Below, piece after piece: positions 53,201 through 64,000 of a stretch of DNA of 64,000 bases. The notes below the pieces were generated by a model. The model was not told where the DNA came from, ran no database searches, and worked only from the letters and a program-made list of their open reading frames with translations. The DNA comes from Auricularia sp. M13 (lineage: Eukaryota > Basidiomycota > Agaricomycetes > Auriculariales > Auriculariaceae). The stretch is taken from assembly GCA_037042915.1 (NCBI GenBank), contig CM073195.1, forward strand, positions 124,001-188,000, written 5' to 3'. The stretch's first letter is position 1, and every line of letters starts with the position of its first letter. A program made the translations under genes and the position numbers.

Positions 53201-54563
53201 ATGCAACACACGCAAAGTCCGCCTCCGCTTTTCTTCCTCCCACGTCGACGGACCGTGCGCGCTGCAGCGCGCACTGCGCACCGTTCGTCTCCCCCGCTCA
53301 TCACCCACCAAAGCGCGCTGCCTGCGCTGCCGCGCTCAAGGGCGGCATCGCTGCGTCAGCGCTGCGCTCGGTGGGACCGCCGGGCTGCCGTGCGTCGTGC
53401 TGCGGGCATGCTCGCCGCTGGCGACCTGTGGCCGGTGCCGCAGCTGCGTCACGAGTACGTCGAGCCCAAGAGCGCCGTCTTGTCGACGCCGGCCATGCAG
53501 CTGCGGCGTGCGCGCTGCGGGGACTGCACGACTTTGCTCGCCGTTGCACGCCGGCTGGCGTGCTGGATGACCCCGCCGCCCTTCCCGCCCCTCCACCTTC
53601 ACTGTCCCCTATGTGCGTCCTTGATTTTCCTATATTCACGAGGCCGTCCGTATGTCATGTTGATATACTAATATGTAATTTCACCTTTTATGTGCTCTAT
53701 CCATCTAATTCACGCGGGAATTTAAGCATACATAAGACGAAGAAGTCTGTCAAGTATGAACATAGCTGGCATCAGCGAGTCGCCGGAGTTGAGCCGCAGC
53801 GATCGCCGGCGGCCGGCCGAGTCGCCGGGCATTCCCTGCAGCGAGTCGCCGGGTCCCGGCCGCCGGGTATGCCCTGCAGCGAATCGCCGGCGGTCGACCG
53901 AGTCGCCCAGAAATGACGGGCGGTCGGTCCGGTCGGCCGCCCGCGCCAAGAATAGTCAAGAATAGTCCCCAGCACCAGGAGGTCGGTGCTTGCTCTTATC
54001 ACCGCGTGGTCTTATGCACAGTGCTCAAATTCCTGATAGTACATCACTGCTTACTGTGCGCCCAATAGAACGACGGTGACGCTGTGCAGCGCGTGTATTA
54101 AGTGGATAGCGAGCATAAAAGGCGAAATTACATATATACATATCAACATAGCATATGGACGGCATCGCGAGTAGAGAACAATTAAGGGGCGGGCGAATAG
54201 TTAAAAATCAAGGTGGGGAGGAGGGGGAAGGGTGGCGGGGTCATCCAGCACGCCGGCGTGTCACGGCGAGGAAAGTCATGAAGCTCCCGCAGCGCGCGCG
54301 CCGCAGGTGCGTGGCCGGCGTCGACAAGACGGCGCTCCTGGGCTCGACGTACTCGCTACGCAGCCACGGCGCCGGTCACAGGTCGCCAGTAGCGAGCATG
54401 CCCGCGGCACGACGCACGGCAGCCCAGGCCGCGTTGGTGGGGGAATGGGCAGGGGCGAGGCATGGTTGCGGGCGAGGCATGGTTGCGCAGCGCGCGGTGC
54501 AGCGCGCACGGTGCATCGATGTGGGAAGAAGAAAAGCGGGGGCGGACTTTGCACGTGTTGCAT
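53201..54563. repeat. Large foldback element (arms of about 475-515 bp)
   Basis: Left arm 53201-53716 and right arm 54090-54563 are imperfect inverted copies. Shared blocks include ATGCAACAC, CCGCTTTTCTTC, GCCGTGCGTCGTGC and CGACGCCGGCCA. The spacer holds TCGCCGG-rich repeats such as CCTGCAGCGAGTCGCCGGG. The many overlapping frames in the arms are GC-driven and not called. Confidence 0.7.
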
Positions 54564-57315
54564 CCGCTGTTCCGATACTCCGTGGCCTGATCGTCCTTGT
54601 GACGCTCCGAATTGCAACCTGGACACAAATTGAACCAGACACAACCTGACTCCCGACTTGATTGCCCCAAAACTTGCAGTTTAAATTACATGTCCCACTT
54701 CAAGCTTATATCTTATTATCTGGCCTACAAGTGCAGACGCACTCGAGCTGTTGTCGACTGTGACATCCCTGAAGTGACGCTGGTCGACCGGTCGGAGTCT
54801 CCCCTCTTCCCACTACTCTATTCTCGAGTCGCCGGGCATGCCCTGCAGCGAATCGCCGGCGGTCGACCGAGTCGCCGGGCATTCTCTGCAGCGAGTCCTC
54901 GCAGCTCACAGTACTCCCGCCGACGCTCATCGATTGCAAATGATACATCGGAATTCAGCATCTCCAGCTACTTACTGTAAGTACATTATCACTCACTTGC
55001 ACATCGACGGCCGCGCGGATGCTGACCGCATCGGCATCGTGCGCAGCATCCGCCGCTGAGGCTCGAGGATGCTCGGCGTCTCCGCACTCGCGCGTACAGG
55101 TAAGCACATTCATTGGCAGCCTTTCTATTGCAATTTCCCCCCGCGTTTCATCATACTTTCTTTCATTTTCTACCGTCCCAACGACCCGATCTCACGGGCA
55201 TCGGCTTCAACGCCGACGGGAGCGCTCAGCGCAGACCGCTGCTGTCTGCCGCGCCACCGGCAGTCCGAGAGAGTCCCGCTCGCTGTTCTCTCTGGCCGTT
55301 GCTGGTGCCGTCCCAGACTGCCGCGGCCGCGACTGCGCTGATCTGAGGAATGCATCGGGATCGTGCGCAGTGTCCGACGCCGCTTTTCCCCCATCCTCGG
55401 CGATTGCGTGCTCGTCCCCACTACGACCGCTAATTGCCTTTCCCTTCAGTTTTCGGTGCCCCGCCGACCTCTCATCTCTCGGCGTCTAGTACGTGGGTTC
55501 GTCGAGAAGATCACAGCGTCCCGCGCCACCGCTCCCCTGCGTGAGTCCTGTCGCCGTTCTCTCTCTACTATAGCTATCGTCCCAGCCGTCACTGACACCG
55601 GTATGTTAGAGTCGCGCGCGGCGCATGCATCGGGATTATGCACAGCATCCGAGGCCGAGCTCTCTCAGTGGCGCCGCCGCCGCCATCGTCGGCGTCCGGG
55701 AAGCACACCATTGCCGTCGTGAGTCGAGCAAGCCGTCCCCGTCACCGCCATCGCTGCCTCTGCAACGGTTGCTGTGCCCGCGTGCATTGGAATCATGCCT
55801 CCGTGGCGCAAATGATCTGCGCGCGTCTCACGACAGTCGGACCGTTCAGCAGCTTGCCGGCGTGCACTTCACAGTGCAGTCTCTCGCTGCAAAAATTAAC
55901 GTAAGCAAAGTTAAATTCGGCTTTTGGGTGTTCTCGTTCTAGGCTCACTGCGAAGATTCGGTAAGCATGGGCGGTTAGGCACCGCGGTGCGCGGACCGTG
56001 GATGGCCGTACAGTCCGCATTACGTGCATTGGCAGTCGAGTTTGTATACATACATAGTCCTATGTATTTACATCAGGTGTGAGAGGAGTTTCCAATTAAG
56101 TATTTCCGGTTTTTCAGCTGGCTCATCACTTAATTGCCACTTGAATCGCCGGACATCTCTCCCTGCCTGCGAGCGGGCGAGACACCACTTAATTGTTTCA
56201 ACTAATTAATTCCTCACCACCTCTCCCAATTCCGAACCGAGGTAAATGATGCTGCAGTTAATTTCACCATCGTTGAGAGGAAATCGGCGTGAGAACGTGC
56301 GCATCTCGCACTGGCAGCCGGAATGGGAGACCGTGATCCCATTCGGCGGACTCGCCAGTGCGCGCCAGGTGCGTCGTCCAGCGGCGACCAGCTGGAGTCG
56401 TCGCAGAACTTGAAACGCAACCACGCAATCACGGCCGCCGCTCTCTTCGCTGCACATCTCGTTCGTGGCCGACATCTGGTTTCGAAGCAGCCAGTCGCGC
56501 GAACACCGCCAGTTCGATAATGATGTGGTAGCGGTGGCTTTGTATGACCTGCCTCCGTATTTTCTGACTCGCGCCGCCGTCCTGTGCACTCGTTAGCGGG
56601 GAATCGACGACCGGCGCCAGTCAGTTGGGCGGCAGTAGCTCACTGACTGGGCCCATAGATACCTGAGGCTCAACTACGAGGAAAACAGAAAGCAATCAGT
56701 TCGTAGATAAAGATCGAATACAATGGATTCAATACGTACATGGCCGTGCGGCGCGGACGTCTCCCTCGCGGCCGTGCGCGACGGCGTGAAATGAAGGACC
56801 CGGCGGCGATGGTGGAATGCGCGCACCACGATGCGCGCGCCCAGCGTTTTTGTGACGGCGCTAAACGCCTGTTTGAGCTCGAGAACAGAGCGTCGAGCTC
56901 TTCGGCGACGATGAGCTCGATGTGGCGCGACCACAAGCACGCGCGTTTCTGGCGCAACTGGCAAAAATCAGTCTTACGCTGCTACGCGACGTGCGACCCG
57001 CGTCGTTGTTGCTCTCCGTACGTACAATGCGCGCCCTCAGGAGGAACTTGTCGTCGGGTGTGGAGCGCAGTGAACCATCGAACGCCAGCGGCGGCGGTCG
57101 ACGGACGTCGTCTGCGGCGCGCTGACGCACCTTCTCTTCCAAAGCGGTGGTAGAGGCGCGCGCGAGGGCGGGGCGTGATACGATGCGTCCCACTCGTCGT
57201 CCGACGCGTCCGTTCGTAGTATGGCAGCGTCGCGCGGCTTGGCTGCGGCAGGGAGGGAAAGAGCGGCCGGGCTGAGTCCCAACGCGGCCGCTCTTCCCTT
57301 CCTTCAGCCACCACC
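54564..57315. repeat. GC-rich diverged tandem repeats, no confident gene
   Basis: A unit of about 280-300 bases recurs loosely: GATCGTGCGCAGTGTCCGA-type sequence near 55035, 55355 and 55632, each followed by CGTCCCAG-containing DNA. The GCGAGTCGCCGG motif reappears at 54826-54900. 55960-56740 shows nothing. Frames at 56670-57367 on either strand are arginine/serine-rich and ambiguous. Confidence 0.45.
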
Positions 57316-58070
57316 ATGTCCCGATACAGCGCCGCGGAGTCGACGACGAGCGCGCGCGCGCCGACACAGGAGACGCGTGCTCTCACCGTCGCGCACGTCG
57401 TCATACAAATCGACTTTCCGCGCGTTCGTTCGCGGTCCCTCGACGATGCGCGCGCCGACGGCGGATTCGTGCGCACCCCGCCGTCCCGCGTCATAATTGA
57501 AGACCAGGACGACGTTTTCGATGATCGTGACCCTCTGTCCGACGCGCTGCCCGACGAGCGCGATGTTGCGGATGTCTTGCTTGATAATTCGACTCGCTCT
57601 CCACCCGCGTCCGAAAATTCGCGATCGGTTATCTCGAATTCGAACCAGCTGCAATTTCGCGACTCAGCAACGCCCGCAGCAAACGACGAGGTTGGTCACC
57701 GCCGTACCGTCTCTGCCAATGATCTGGGTGAAATTTACGGCGTCGTCGTTGATGGTCTGACCGGATTTTGGCGTGTTCTTGCTTTCCTCAACGGGTTGGT
57801 CCAGGTGCGCGTATATTTCTTCTTGCTCGTCCGCATACTCACCGCCGATAGATAATCGGCGTCCAACTCGCCCGTCTTTGGGTGCAGATGCGGGTCAGGC
57901 GCCCAGCACTGTACGCCAGCCAGGTTGCTATGGTCGCATTATTTTTCTACAGCTTTGCCGTCATCTTCACCGAGGGCAAGTCCGGGAGCTTCAAGTTCTG
58001 CGCGCTACTCAGCGGCGCCGCGGTATTCAGCTACTCTGCGCGGGAATTGAGCGCCAATCGTGTGCTGTGA
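57316..58070 (+). CDS. Two-exon small membrane protein, unknown function (225 aa)
   Basis: Exons 57316-57804 and 57882-58070. The 77-base intron (GTGCGCG..GTGCAG) sits between whole codons, and both exons are multiples of three. The first 130 residues are polar and serine-rich (MSRYSAAESTTSARAPTQET; IIEDQDDVFDDRDPLSDALP). The C-terminal part is hydrophobic: LTGFWRVLAFLNGLVQ, VAMVALFFYSFAVIFTEGKS and FKFCALLSGAAVFSYSAREL suggest two to three membrane segments with short loops. No known family. The N-terminus is probably cytosolic, from lack of a signal peptide. The unbroken frame and clean intron suggest a real host gene. Confidence 0.6.
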
Positions 58071-58519
58071 GGATGGATGGAGCTCACTGGCCTTTCTTGA
58101 TGTATCGATAACGTATCAAGGTGTTACCTGTTCTTGTCTCGTCTCTTTCTTGATCTGCCGTCGTTAGATGGCCAATTGTAACGGTGTTTTCTTGAACAGA
58201 CATTCACGTTATATGCTGCCTCGCATGAGAACTCCTTTATTCGTGTTAGTAAATGTATCACACAACAAGTGACGACTCACAGATAATTCCCGAGAATCCC
58301 GGGCAATCAGCCACCGCGGGATATTCCGAGATCATCACGTGTTGCGCGCAATCTTCGCCCGATTCGCACGCCTACGCGGATACCAGGGTAGCATAGATTG
58401 TTCCATATTCGAAGTTATGCTATCTACATCTGCTCGAGAAACTGTGCCCGATTATCAACAGTCTCGGGCGTTCCGCGGGCAACTGCTCAACCCGGTGTTT
58501 CATCTTCCCGTCACTTCTT
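58071..58519. other. Intergenic, no feature seen
   Basis: No open frame with natural composition and no clear repeat. Confidence 0.4.
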
Positions 58520-59164
58520 CTACCTGGTAGCATTGCTCGCGCGACGTCTTGGAGTGGGAGGCATCACTTTCTCAACCCTTACACGGGCACGACCGCTCCT
58601 GCGTGGTCCCGACGGAGCGCTTTCTTCCGTCGCTGGTACAGAGGCTACCGCATCGCCCTCCTTGGCCGTGCGCCTTTTCTTTGCTGCCGGAGCGTTGGTG
58701 GATGAGCTGCGGGACCAGAGAATGTCAGCTTTTATGTTGCGCGTCAAGGAAAACAGGGAGGCGTACTCGTCTGGACCACGCTTGGTTCCTCGCTTGGTAG
58801 CTCCTTTATCACCGGAGACGACGTCAGATTGCGCTGCCTCCGTTGGCTTCGGCGGCTGCTGCTTCTTCGTGCCTCCTTTCCGCGGCCCTGGCTTTCTCTT
58901 GGTTTTGGTTTGATATTCGAGAGCGTGCTCATCATTGGCACCGTCGTCGTCGCCGTGAGTCGCGAGCTGGGAAACCTCCGGATGCTCGACAGCCTGGCCG
59001 CGCTGTCGCGTCCTGATCCTAGCAGTCAGAAATGAGGGTGACAGCTTTCTGAGCTTCGCAATACCGTACGAGGGAAAGCTGCGCCGTTTGTGAAGGCAGA
59101 CAGAGAAGGCAGACAGAGCCTGGTCACCTTCATAAATCGACAAGCAGGACTCGCGCGAACTCAT
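58520..59164 (-). CDS. Candidate basic nuclear protein (214 aa) with AT-hook-like motif
   Basis: A minus-strand frame; ATG at 59164 (MSSRESCLSIYEGDQALSAF) is a plausible start, although the frame is open to 59323 and an upstream exon is possible. The middle contains QTKTKRKPGPRKGGTKKQ, similar to an AT-hook (P-G-P flanked by basic residues). A short compact stretch DEYASLFSLTRNIKADILWS follows, then KKRRTAKEG and a C-terminus GPRRSGRARVRVEKV. Composition predicts a disordered DNA-binding or chromatin-associated protein. No family recognised. Confidence 0.45.
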   Translation of the reverse strand: MSSRESCLSIYEGDQALSAFSVCLHKRRSFPSYGIAKLRKLSPSFLTARIRTRQRGQAVEHPEVSQLATHGDDDGANDEHALEYQTKTKRKPGPRKGGTKKQQPPKPTEAAQSDVVSGDKGATKRGTKRGPDEYASLFSLTRNIKADILWSRSSSTNAPAAKKRRTAKEGDAVASVPATEESAPSGPRRSGRARVRVEKVMPPTPRRRASNATR

Positions 59165-61213
59165 CGCGCTCGAGTGCAGCTGCATTGTAGCGCCCGCTGC
59201 CGATGAAGACCATACAGTGCGCGCGTACTTCAGAGAGCACTTGAGTATACAGAGCGGTGCCGAAACGAGCATCAAGCAGCCTGGCAGGTCATAGAATACA
59301 TGTCGCCAGCCTTGCGCGCACAAGATCCAGCGTCCGTCGCTGTAATCAGGCTTGAATGTACAATACGGCCTGTCAGCTGCGCCGATTTACATGGCGTAGA
59401 GTATAGAGCTGCGCCAGAAGCACAATTCAGACCGCCGGCCGCTCAGCGCAACTGGCGAAGCGAACTGCGCGATGCCGACCGTCTTCGATTTTGCGAGGAA
59501 TGTACTTTCGAGGCTCTGAATCATGACACGCACAGACTGGGCGTCAAAGATGCTTTTCCAATATGTCCAACCGCCCATGCGCAAGACCAGCGAGCACGGC
59601 GTGTAGGGCGACTTTGTCGCAACAGCAGGTCCAGCTCTGCCACTCATTCCTATTAACGAGCTTTGCTCCAGGTCAAGACGCTGTATTGCGTGCAGATGAT
59701 AGGATAGATAAACTTTCATGATATGCAACGCCCATATGCAGGCGTTCGCGACGCGGTGTGTCAGGGCGACTTTGTCGCAAACGTGACATCCTGCCCTCGC
59801 CGAACCCGCGCAACCTCGTTGCACTCCTGGCTCGGTTCCCTCTTTCCTCCTTCTCCTCTCCCATCCCTTCTAGTGCGGCGGCGCGTAGTAGCAACGAATG
59901 GCGAGCCTGATGGTCGACGACGGACGGGAGCAAGTCTAATGCGCGGCCGGCTCCGACCCGCACTCTTCCTTCTGCTCTGGCTAAGCATCGCATCAATGCA
60001 AGGACCCGGGAGGAATGGATGGAGAAGCCGCAAAGGGATACAAAGTATCCAATGTGCACAGTCCAAAGGACGCCGGAATACAGCTACAAAGTAGCCCTAC
60101 GTACGAGCGATGCCAGTTGCTGCCCATTTGGCGCGGTCAGCCCTCGCCTGTCGCAATAAACTGCATACGCGATCCCACTTATATTCGTATTAGCTTTGCG
60201 CATCCGTATGAGCTCTTTCTAGTATCAATCTCGTGTAGATAAGTATGTGCAACGAGTGCTTGCTCTGCGTCACACTACCTCCACACAGCAATCTACTCGA
60301 ACGAGGACGCATCAGCTAAACCCTGGATGCTATAACGATACAAGTAGAACATTTCAGCTTGCAGCACTGCTCGACGCGAGAATTAACGGCCTAACACTTG
60401 GCCGGTAATAGCAGGCTTGCGATAACTTGTCGCTATCGTGAGTCATGTACAAAAACTCTTTTCCAAGACATTAACACCTGACGTGGAATTTGCCACAAGG
60501 ATTCCTCATGTAAAGGAAACGGACTGTATGATTCCATGGGATTGATAATGTAATCCTTAATCCTGAAGATCCACGACGGTCACGACGTGCGCGGCAGACT
60601 GTGCGCTAGGGTCACACGGTCTACGCTCTTCCAGACGCACGACCGAGAGGCATAAAAGTGCATTGTCGAAGCCATCGAAGACTATCTTCTAACATCATCA
60701 TTGGCATTGAGCATCTCAGCTAGGGAATCACGAGAGGAGGCAAGGTGCGTGATCCCTATCTCAGTGAGAGGCCTAGGTCCGAACTGAGTAAACAGCTCGC
60801 ATATCCGGTTTCGCTGGGTCATTATGAGTGACACTGAGTCTCTGATTAAGATGCTTTCTTGTAGCCTTTAGATACTTTTCTCCAAGGTATAACAGTACTG
60901 TGAGGAATTCGGGTGAGACCAAGACCGAGTTCGCAAGTGGCTCGGCAATGTTGGCAGCTCGTACGCTGCTTGCTCTGGTCTATCCTGTAGCAATACATGT
61001 ATCAGTTCTATTCCGAGAGACTGAACGAGGCTACAGAATGCCAACGAGAGGTTCAAAGTGTCACTCGCGACGCGACGGAGGAGCTGGGATGGAGTATCAT
61101 GTTACACGAATGCGCTGCCATAGTCTGATTTTTCTGTGAGAAGATTTCCGCGTGATTTTATTGTGGATTATTCTGACGCTCGCTCTGATTGAGGGTATAT
61201 TGAAACGTCAGGG
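59165..61213. other. Long intergenic stretch without a supported gene
   Basis: Short frames on both strands between 59300 and 60250 conflict and have no recognisable domains. A CATAAAAG box near 60651 is a possible promoter element without a clear gene behind it. Confidence 0.4.
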
Positions 61214-63638
61214 ATGAGCCTGAGTACCAGTCGCCGAGCATCTAGACGCCCGCCCGGGAACAATGCACAAAGCGCCCGTTGCGGCACTTGCACCGATGGT
61301 CGGACTTTAGCGCTCTTGTCTCTCGTTCTGCCACTTCGACTCGTAACCACACCGTCGCGACCGTCCATGGAGAACGAGGAAGGAGGACCTTTTGGAGATG
61401 GGCTGCGCATGCAGGAGCTAGAGGATGGGGAAATGGAGGAGGGCGAAATGCTGGAGGAGAATAGCTCTGCGCGCGCGACAAAGTCGCCCTTACCACCCGC
61501 TACCCAGTCGGTGTCTGCCGCTGTTAGCGGTGGCTCGTCAGGTGGTGGAGTGGAAGCTTGCAGTGTGCAGGCTACGCAGCCAGCGACTGTAACGGACGCG
61601 CCGTCTGGCGCACACGCGGGGCGCGGTATGCCGACCGCACCACGTCCCACTGGGCGCGCACCACCGACGGCACCTCGTGCGATACGCGTCGCCCAAGTCA
61701 ATAACTCCCACGTACAAAGTACGCCTCGCATCGCGCCTTCAATGGCTTCGCGTCAGACATCCAGTCTGTCGCCGTCGCGCTCGCCATCGCTCAATGCTCA
61801 TCCTGGTCGTACACTACCGACGGCGCCTCGTGCAATGCGTGCATCCCAATCGAACGGGGCTCGAGAGAAAAGTACTCCTGGCCCCGCGCCGCCATTGACG
61901 TCAAATCAGTCGTCAGTCCAGTCGTCAGCACGCTCTCCATCGCGCGATACGCGTGCTGCTGCTGGCGAGCGTCGCGCGCCAAGTCCACCAAGTCCGCGGC
62001 CCACCAAGCGACGCCGAGCAGTCCCAGCGTCCATGCCACACGTTGTACCGAGCGCTCGTGACCTTGAGTTCTCGCGCATGGAACAGCTCGTGCGCGACCA
62101 GAAGAAGCGCATTCACGACATGGAGTGGGAGCTTTGCGAATGGGCTGCAAAGCTTCACATCTACAAGACCCGCGGACCTGATGGTGTAGGTTGCTCACAT
62201 TAGACTTCGCAAGCGTGACTGATCATTGTTCAGGACTGGGATATAGCCTTGAGGGAGAAAATAACGAGGAAGTATTGGAAGCTGAAGCATCCAGAGGAGA
62301 TCAAGGACAACTGGAGACTGGAGGAGATATCTGACCTGAGCGAGGAAGAGGCGCTTCGTTCACAGCGCCGCTCGACGCCGTGCCCAGCACCACCGAAGCA
62401 TGACGATCGAGGCGTTGACCAGGCGCCACTGCTGGCGGGGCGGGAGAAATTTTCACAATGTACGAGAACTTGGCGGACGGGCCAGACGCAGAATTCAGCC
62501 TGGATGACGATCACTGGGCTGCCGAGAGCGACTTGCTCGCTGCCGACAAGGCGCGTAAGCTGGCCCTTAAGAAGAATTCAGGCGTGGCTGGCGCATCCTC
62601 GCGCGCGCCCTCGGCCGCTACGGAGCTCTCGAGAGAGGAGCTGCTCGCCGAGACAGTTCTGGTACAATACGGGTTGCGCTTCAGTTACACTCTTCTGCTT
62701 TGGCAGGAGGTGGGCGCTGGTTGCCCGCACCGCTTGGGCGCTTCGGCCAACCGTTCTGGACGGGTTCTGCATGGGAGGATTTTGACCCACGACGCATATA
62801 CGACCAGAGCCGCGCAGACTATGTCGACGTTACGTCAAAGAAATTCCTGCAGCTCGCGCAGGACGCATCGTGCATCGCCTTTGCCTTTCGTAGCGCAACA
62901 CAGCGACAAGTTGTTTCTTGGGCACTTCAGCAGAACTTGGGCCTGACGAACGGCAATGAGCCCGACATGGTCAGCCTGTGCAGGACAAACCCTGCTCGTC
63001 TTCCGACGGCGATTCGACGCCATTATCGACGCGGCGTAAAGGACGTCTTTTACGCAGAGTACGACGCTGCAGATATCGGAAACCACATCGCGGTTACATT
63101 ATCGGGACCTCAGAAGGTGCAAGACGGACTCGCTCGACGGGACTATCACGAGCAGAAACGCGCATGGCTTGAGCTCGTCAACGTATTCATTCTCGACTGG
63201 CTACCTCTATTCCATAATCGCCTGCAGGATCCGGAGGACGTCAGGTGCGACATACAGCCCTGGCCAGTAGAGTACGACTTGGTCAACCGCAACCTCGAGG
63301 ACGATCCACTCTTCACTCTTTTCTGGACTCATCTCACGAAGAACGGTCTACCGCGGCGCAGCTTGCTGCCCGGAGGCGAGTTCCACGACTATATACGGCG
63401 CTCGCGCGTCATGCACCGCGAGGTTGAACGTCTGTCCTCGGTGTATGACGAGCGCGTCTCTCCGGAGCAGAAGACACATCAGGCAGCGCGAAGGATGTGG
63501 ATCACGGACAGGCTGCCCTACGAGCCAGTTCCCGCAGGGTATCCTGTGCTGCGCGTCAAGTTGAGAAAGGAGAAAGTGGACATGTTGGCGTTGAAGTACC
63601 GCGAGCGTGGGAACGCGAAAGGATTTATTCCGCTGTAG
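61214..63638 (+). CDS. Four-exon gene, unknown function (about 719 aa)
   Basis: Exons 61214-62185, 62234-62357, 62423-62554 and 62707-63638; the lengths sum to exactly 720 codons. The first intron (48 bases, GTAGGTTG..TTCAG) is clear. The second and third are tentative, and alternative donor sites exist. The start could also be ATG 61367 (MENEEGGPFGDGLRMQ). The first 280 residues are proline/serine-rich and disordered, ending in a likely coiled coil (FSRMEQLVRDQKKRIHDMEW, ELCEWAAKLHIYKT). Exon 2 is charged (EKITRKYWKLKHPEEIKDNW). The last 300 residues look globular (WTGSAWEDFDPRRIYDQSRA, AFRSATQRQVVSWALQQNLG, FILDWLPLFHNRLQDPEDVR, PLFTLFWTHLTKNGLPRRSL). I do not recognise a domain. It could be a host gene or a transposon-linked gene. 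Confidence 0.65.
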
Positions 63639-64000
63639 ACTCACAAAAATTTTGCGATTAACTTGTACATTAGACACTCGTAGCTACCGACCCAAAAACT
63701 ATCATCTGCTGCATCGTGAAGCGTATGGCTGAGTAAGGCGCGTGCGTAAGTATAGTTTGGCGCTGCGTTCCGCACCACGCTTCGTTTGGAACCGCGTTGT
63801 GGCTCTTCACCACGATATCCCACCTCGTCGGCGGTACGGCAACCTTTGAACAACAGCGTCTCTTGCTCTCCTACCACCGACTGCCCCAGGCATATAATGA
63901 GGCAAACGACTCAGATAACGGAGGCGGCGGCGAAACCGACTGGGTATTCAGTGCTGGCGGAGGCGATGAAGAGGAAGGAGGAGAACCAGGAGGAGGAGGA
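63639..64000 (+). other. 3' flank and possible start of a further gene at the window edge
   Basis: From ATG 63897 a plus-strand frame (MRQTTQITEAAAKPTGYSVL) runs off the window. A second frame is glycine- and glutamate-rich (GGGDEEEGGEPGGGG). The DNA is purine-rich, so neither can be preferred. Confidence 0.25.

Noticed and set aside
56670-57367. Genes on either strand in this stretch
   Set aside because: Overlapping frames on both strands are all arginine/serine-rich; none has a recognisable motif or clear intron signals.

Overview
The window looks like a repeat-rich stretch of a basidiomycete (mushroom-type, Agaricomycetes) nuclear genome. The evidence is: several genes with introns of about 45-60 bases and GT..AG ends; a KDZ-type transposase with CxC cysteine clusters; DUF6589-, JmjC- and RecQ-like genes of the kind that multiply in mushroom genomes; two Ty3/gypsy elements whose primer sites fit self-priming; and a family of LINEs with an apurinic endonuclease, reverse transcriptase and RNase H. 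I see no bacterial operons, rRNA genes or CRISPR arrays. Everything here is read by eye; no database search was run.

Layout. 1-3561 is the 3' part of one long uninterrupted Ty3/gypsy polyprotein, followed after 10 bases by a convergent four-exon gene of unknown function (3572-4666). 4.7-9.6 kb holds no strong gene except one candidate ORF (8535-9074). It carries a 570-bp foldback element, a tRNA-like Pol III unit, a TTGGGAC cluster with a perfect hairpin, GC-rich direct repeats and a 36-bp tandem repeat. 9.86-18.1 kb is the best gene island: a six-exon gene (9861-12084), a small ORF (13262-13582), a five-exon nuclear-looking gene (13643-15297), and a KDZ transposase gene (15894-18113) broken by one in-frame TGA. 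The small ORF and the five-exon gene lie between 271-bp inverted repeats.

18.4-34.3 kb is dominated by one LINE family. An internal fragment (18471-20770) carries a hAT-like MITE with a perfect 8-bp target duplication. A RecQ-like helicase pseudogene follows. A near full-length minus-strand copy (24288 to about 32250) contains an inverted block inside ORF1 and a nested ORF1-only LINE derivative with a 13-bp target duplication. A plus-strand truncated copy (32309-34287) lies back to back with it. This 10-kb block sits between two pieces of what looks like one DUF6589 gene (34288-35257 and 23864-24287). A decayed JmjC-like gene follows (35272-36379).

37.9-48.35 kb is a decayed minus-strand chromovirus: both LTRs, gag, pol and chromodomain are recognisable, an antisense CxxC gene lies inside it, and it carries nested MITEs, a minisatellite and an integrase-core deletion. 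A second gypsy element on the plus strand (LTR 48353-48636, gag, protease) begins exactly at the end of the broken LTR and is itself cut by a LINE copy (50437-52589). 52.6-57.3 kb is GC-rich foldback and repeat DNA. The right end has a two-exon small membrane-protein gene (57316-58070), a basic nuclear-type ORF (58520-59164, minus) and a four-exon gene of unknown function (61214-63638).

The nesting gives a relative order of events: the chromovirus inserted before gypsy 2, and gypsy 2 before the LINE copy inside it; LINE copies inserted before the hAT MITE and the ORF1-only LINE that sit inside them. The most informative signals are the two self-priming primer-site pairs, the ORF1-only LINE with empty-site proof, the KDZ gene island with flanking inverted repeats, and the antisense gene inside the chromovirus.
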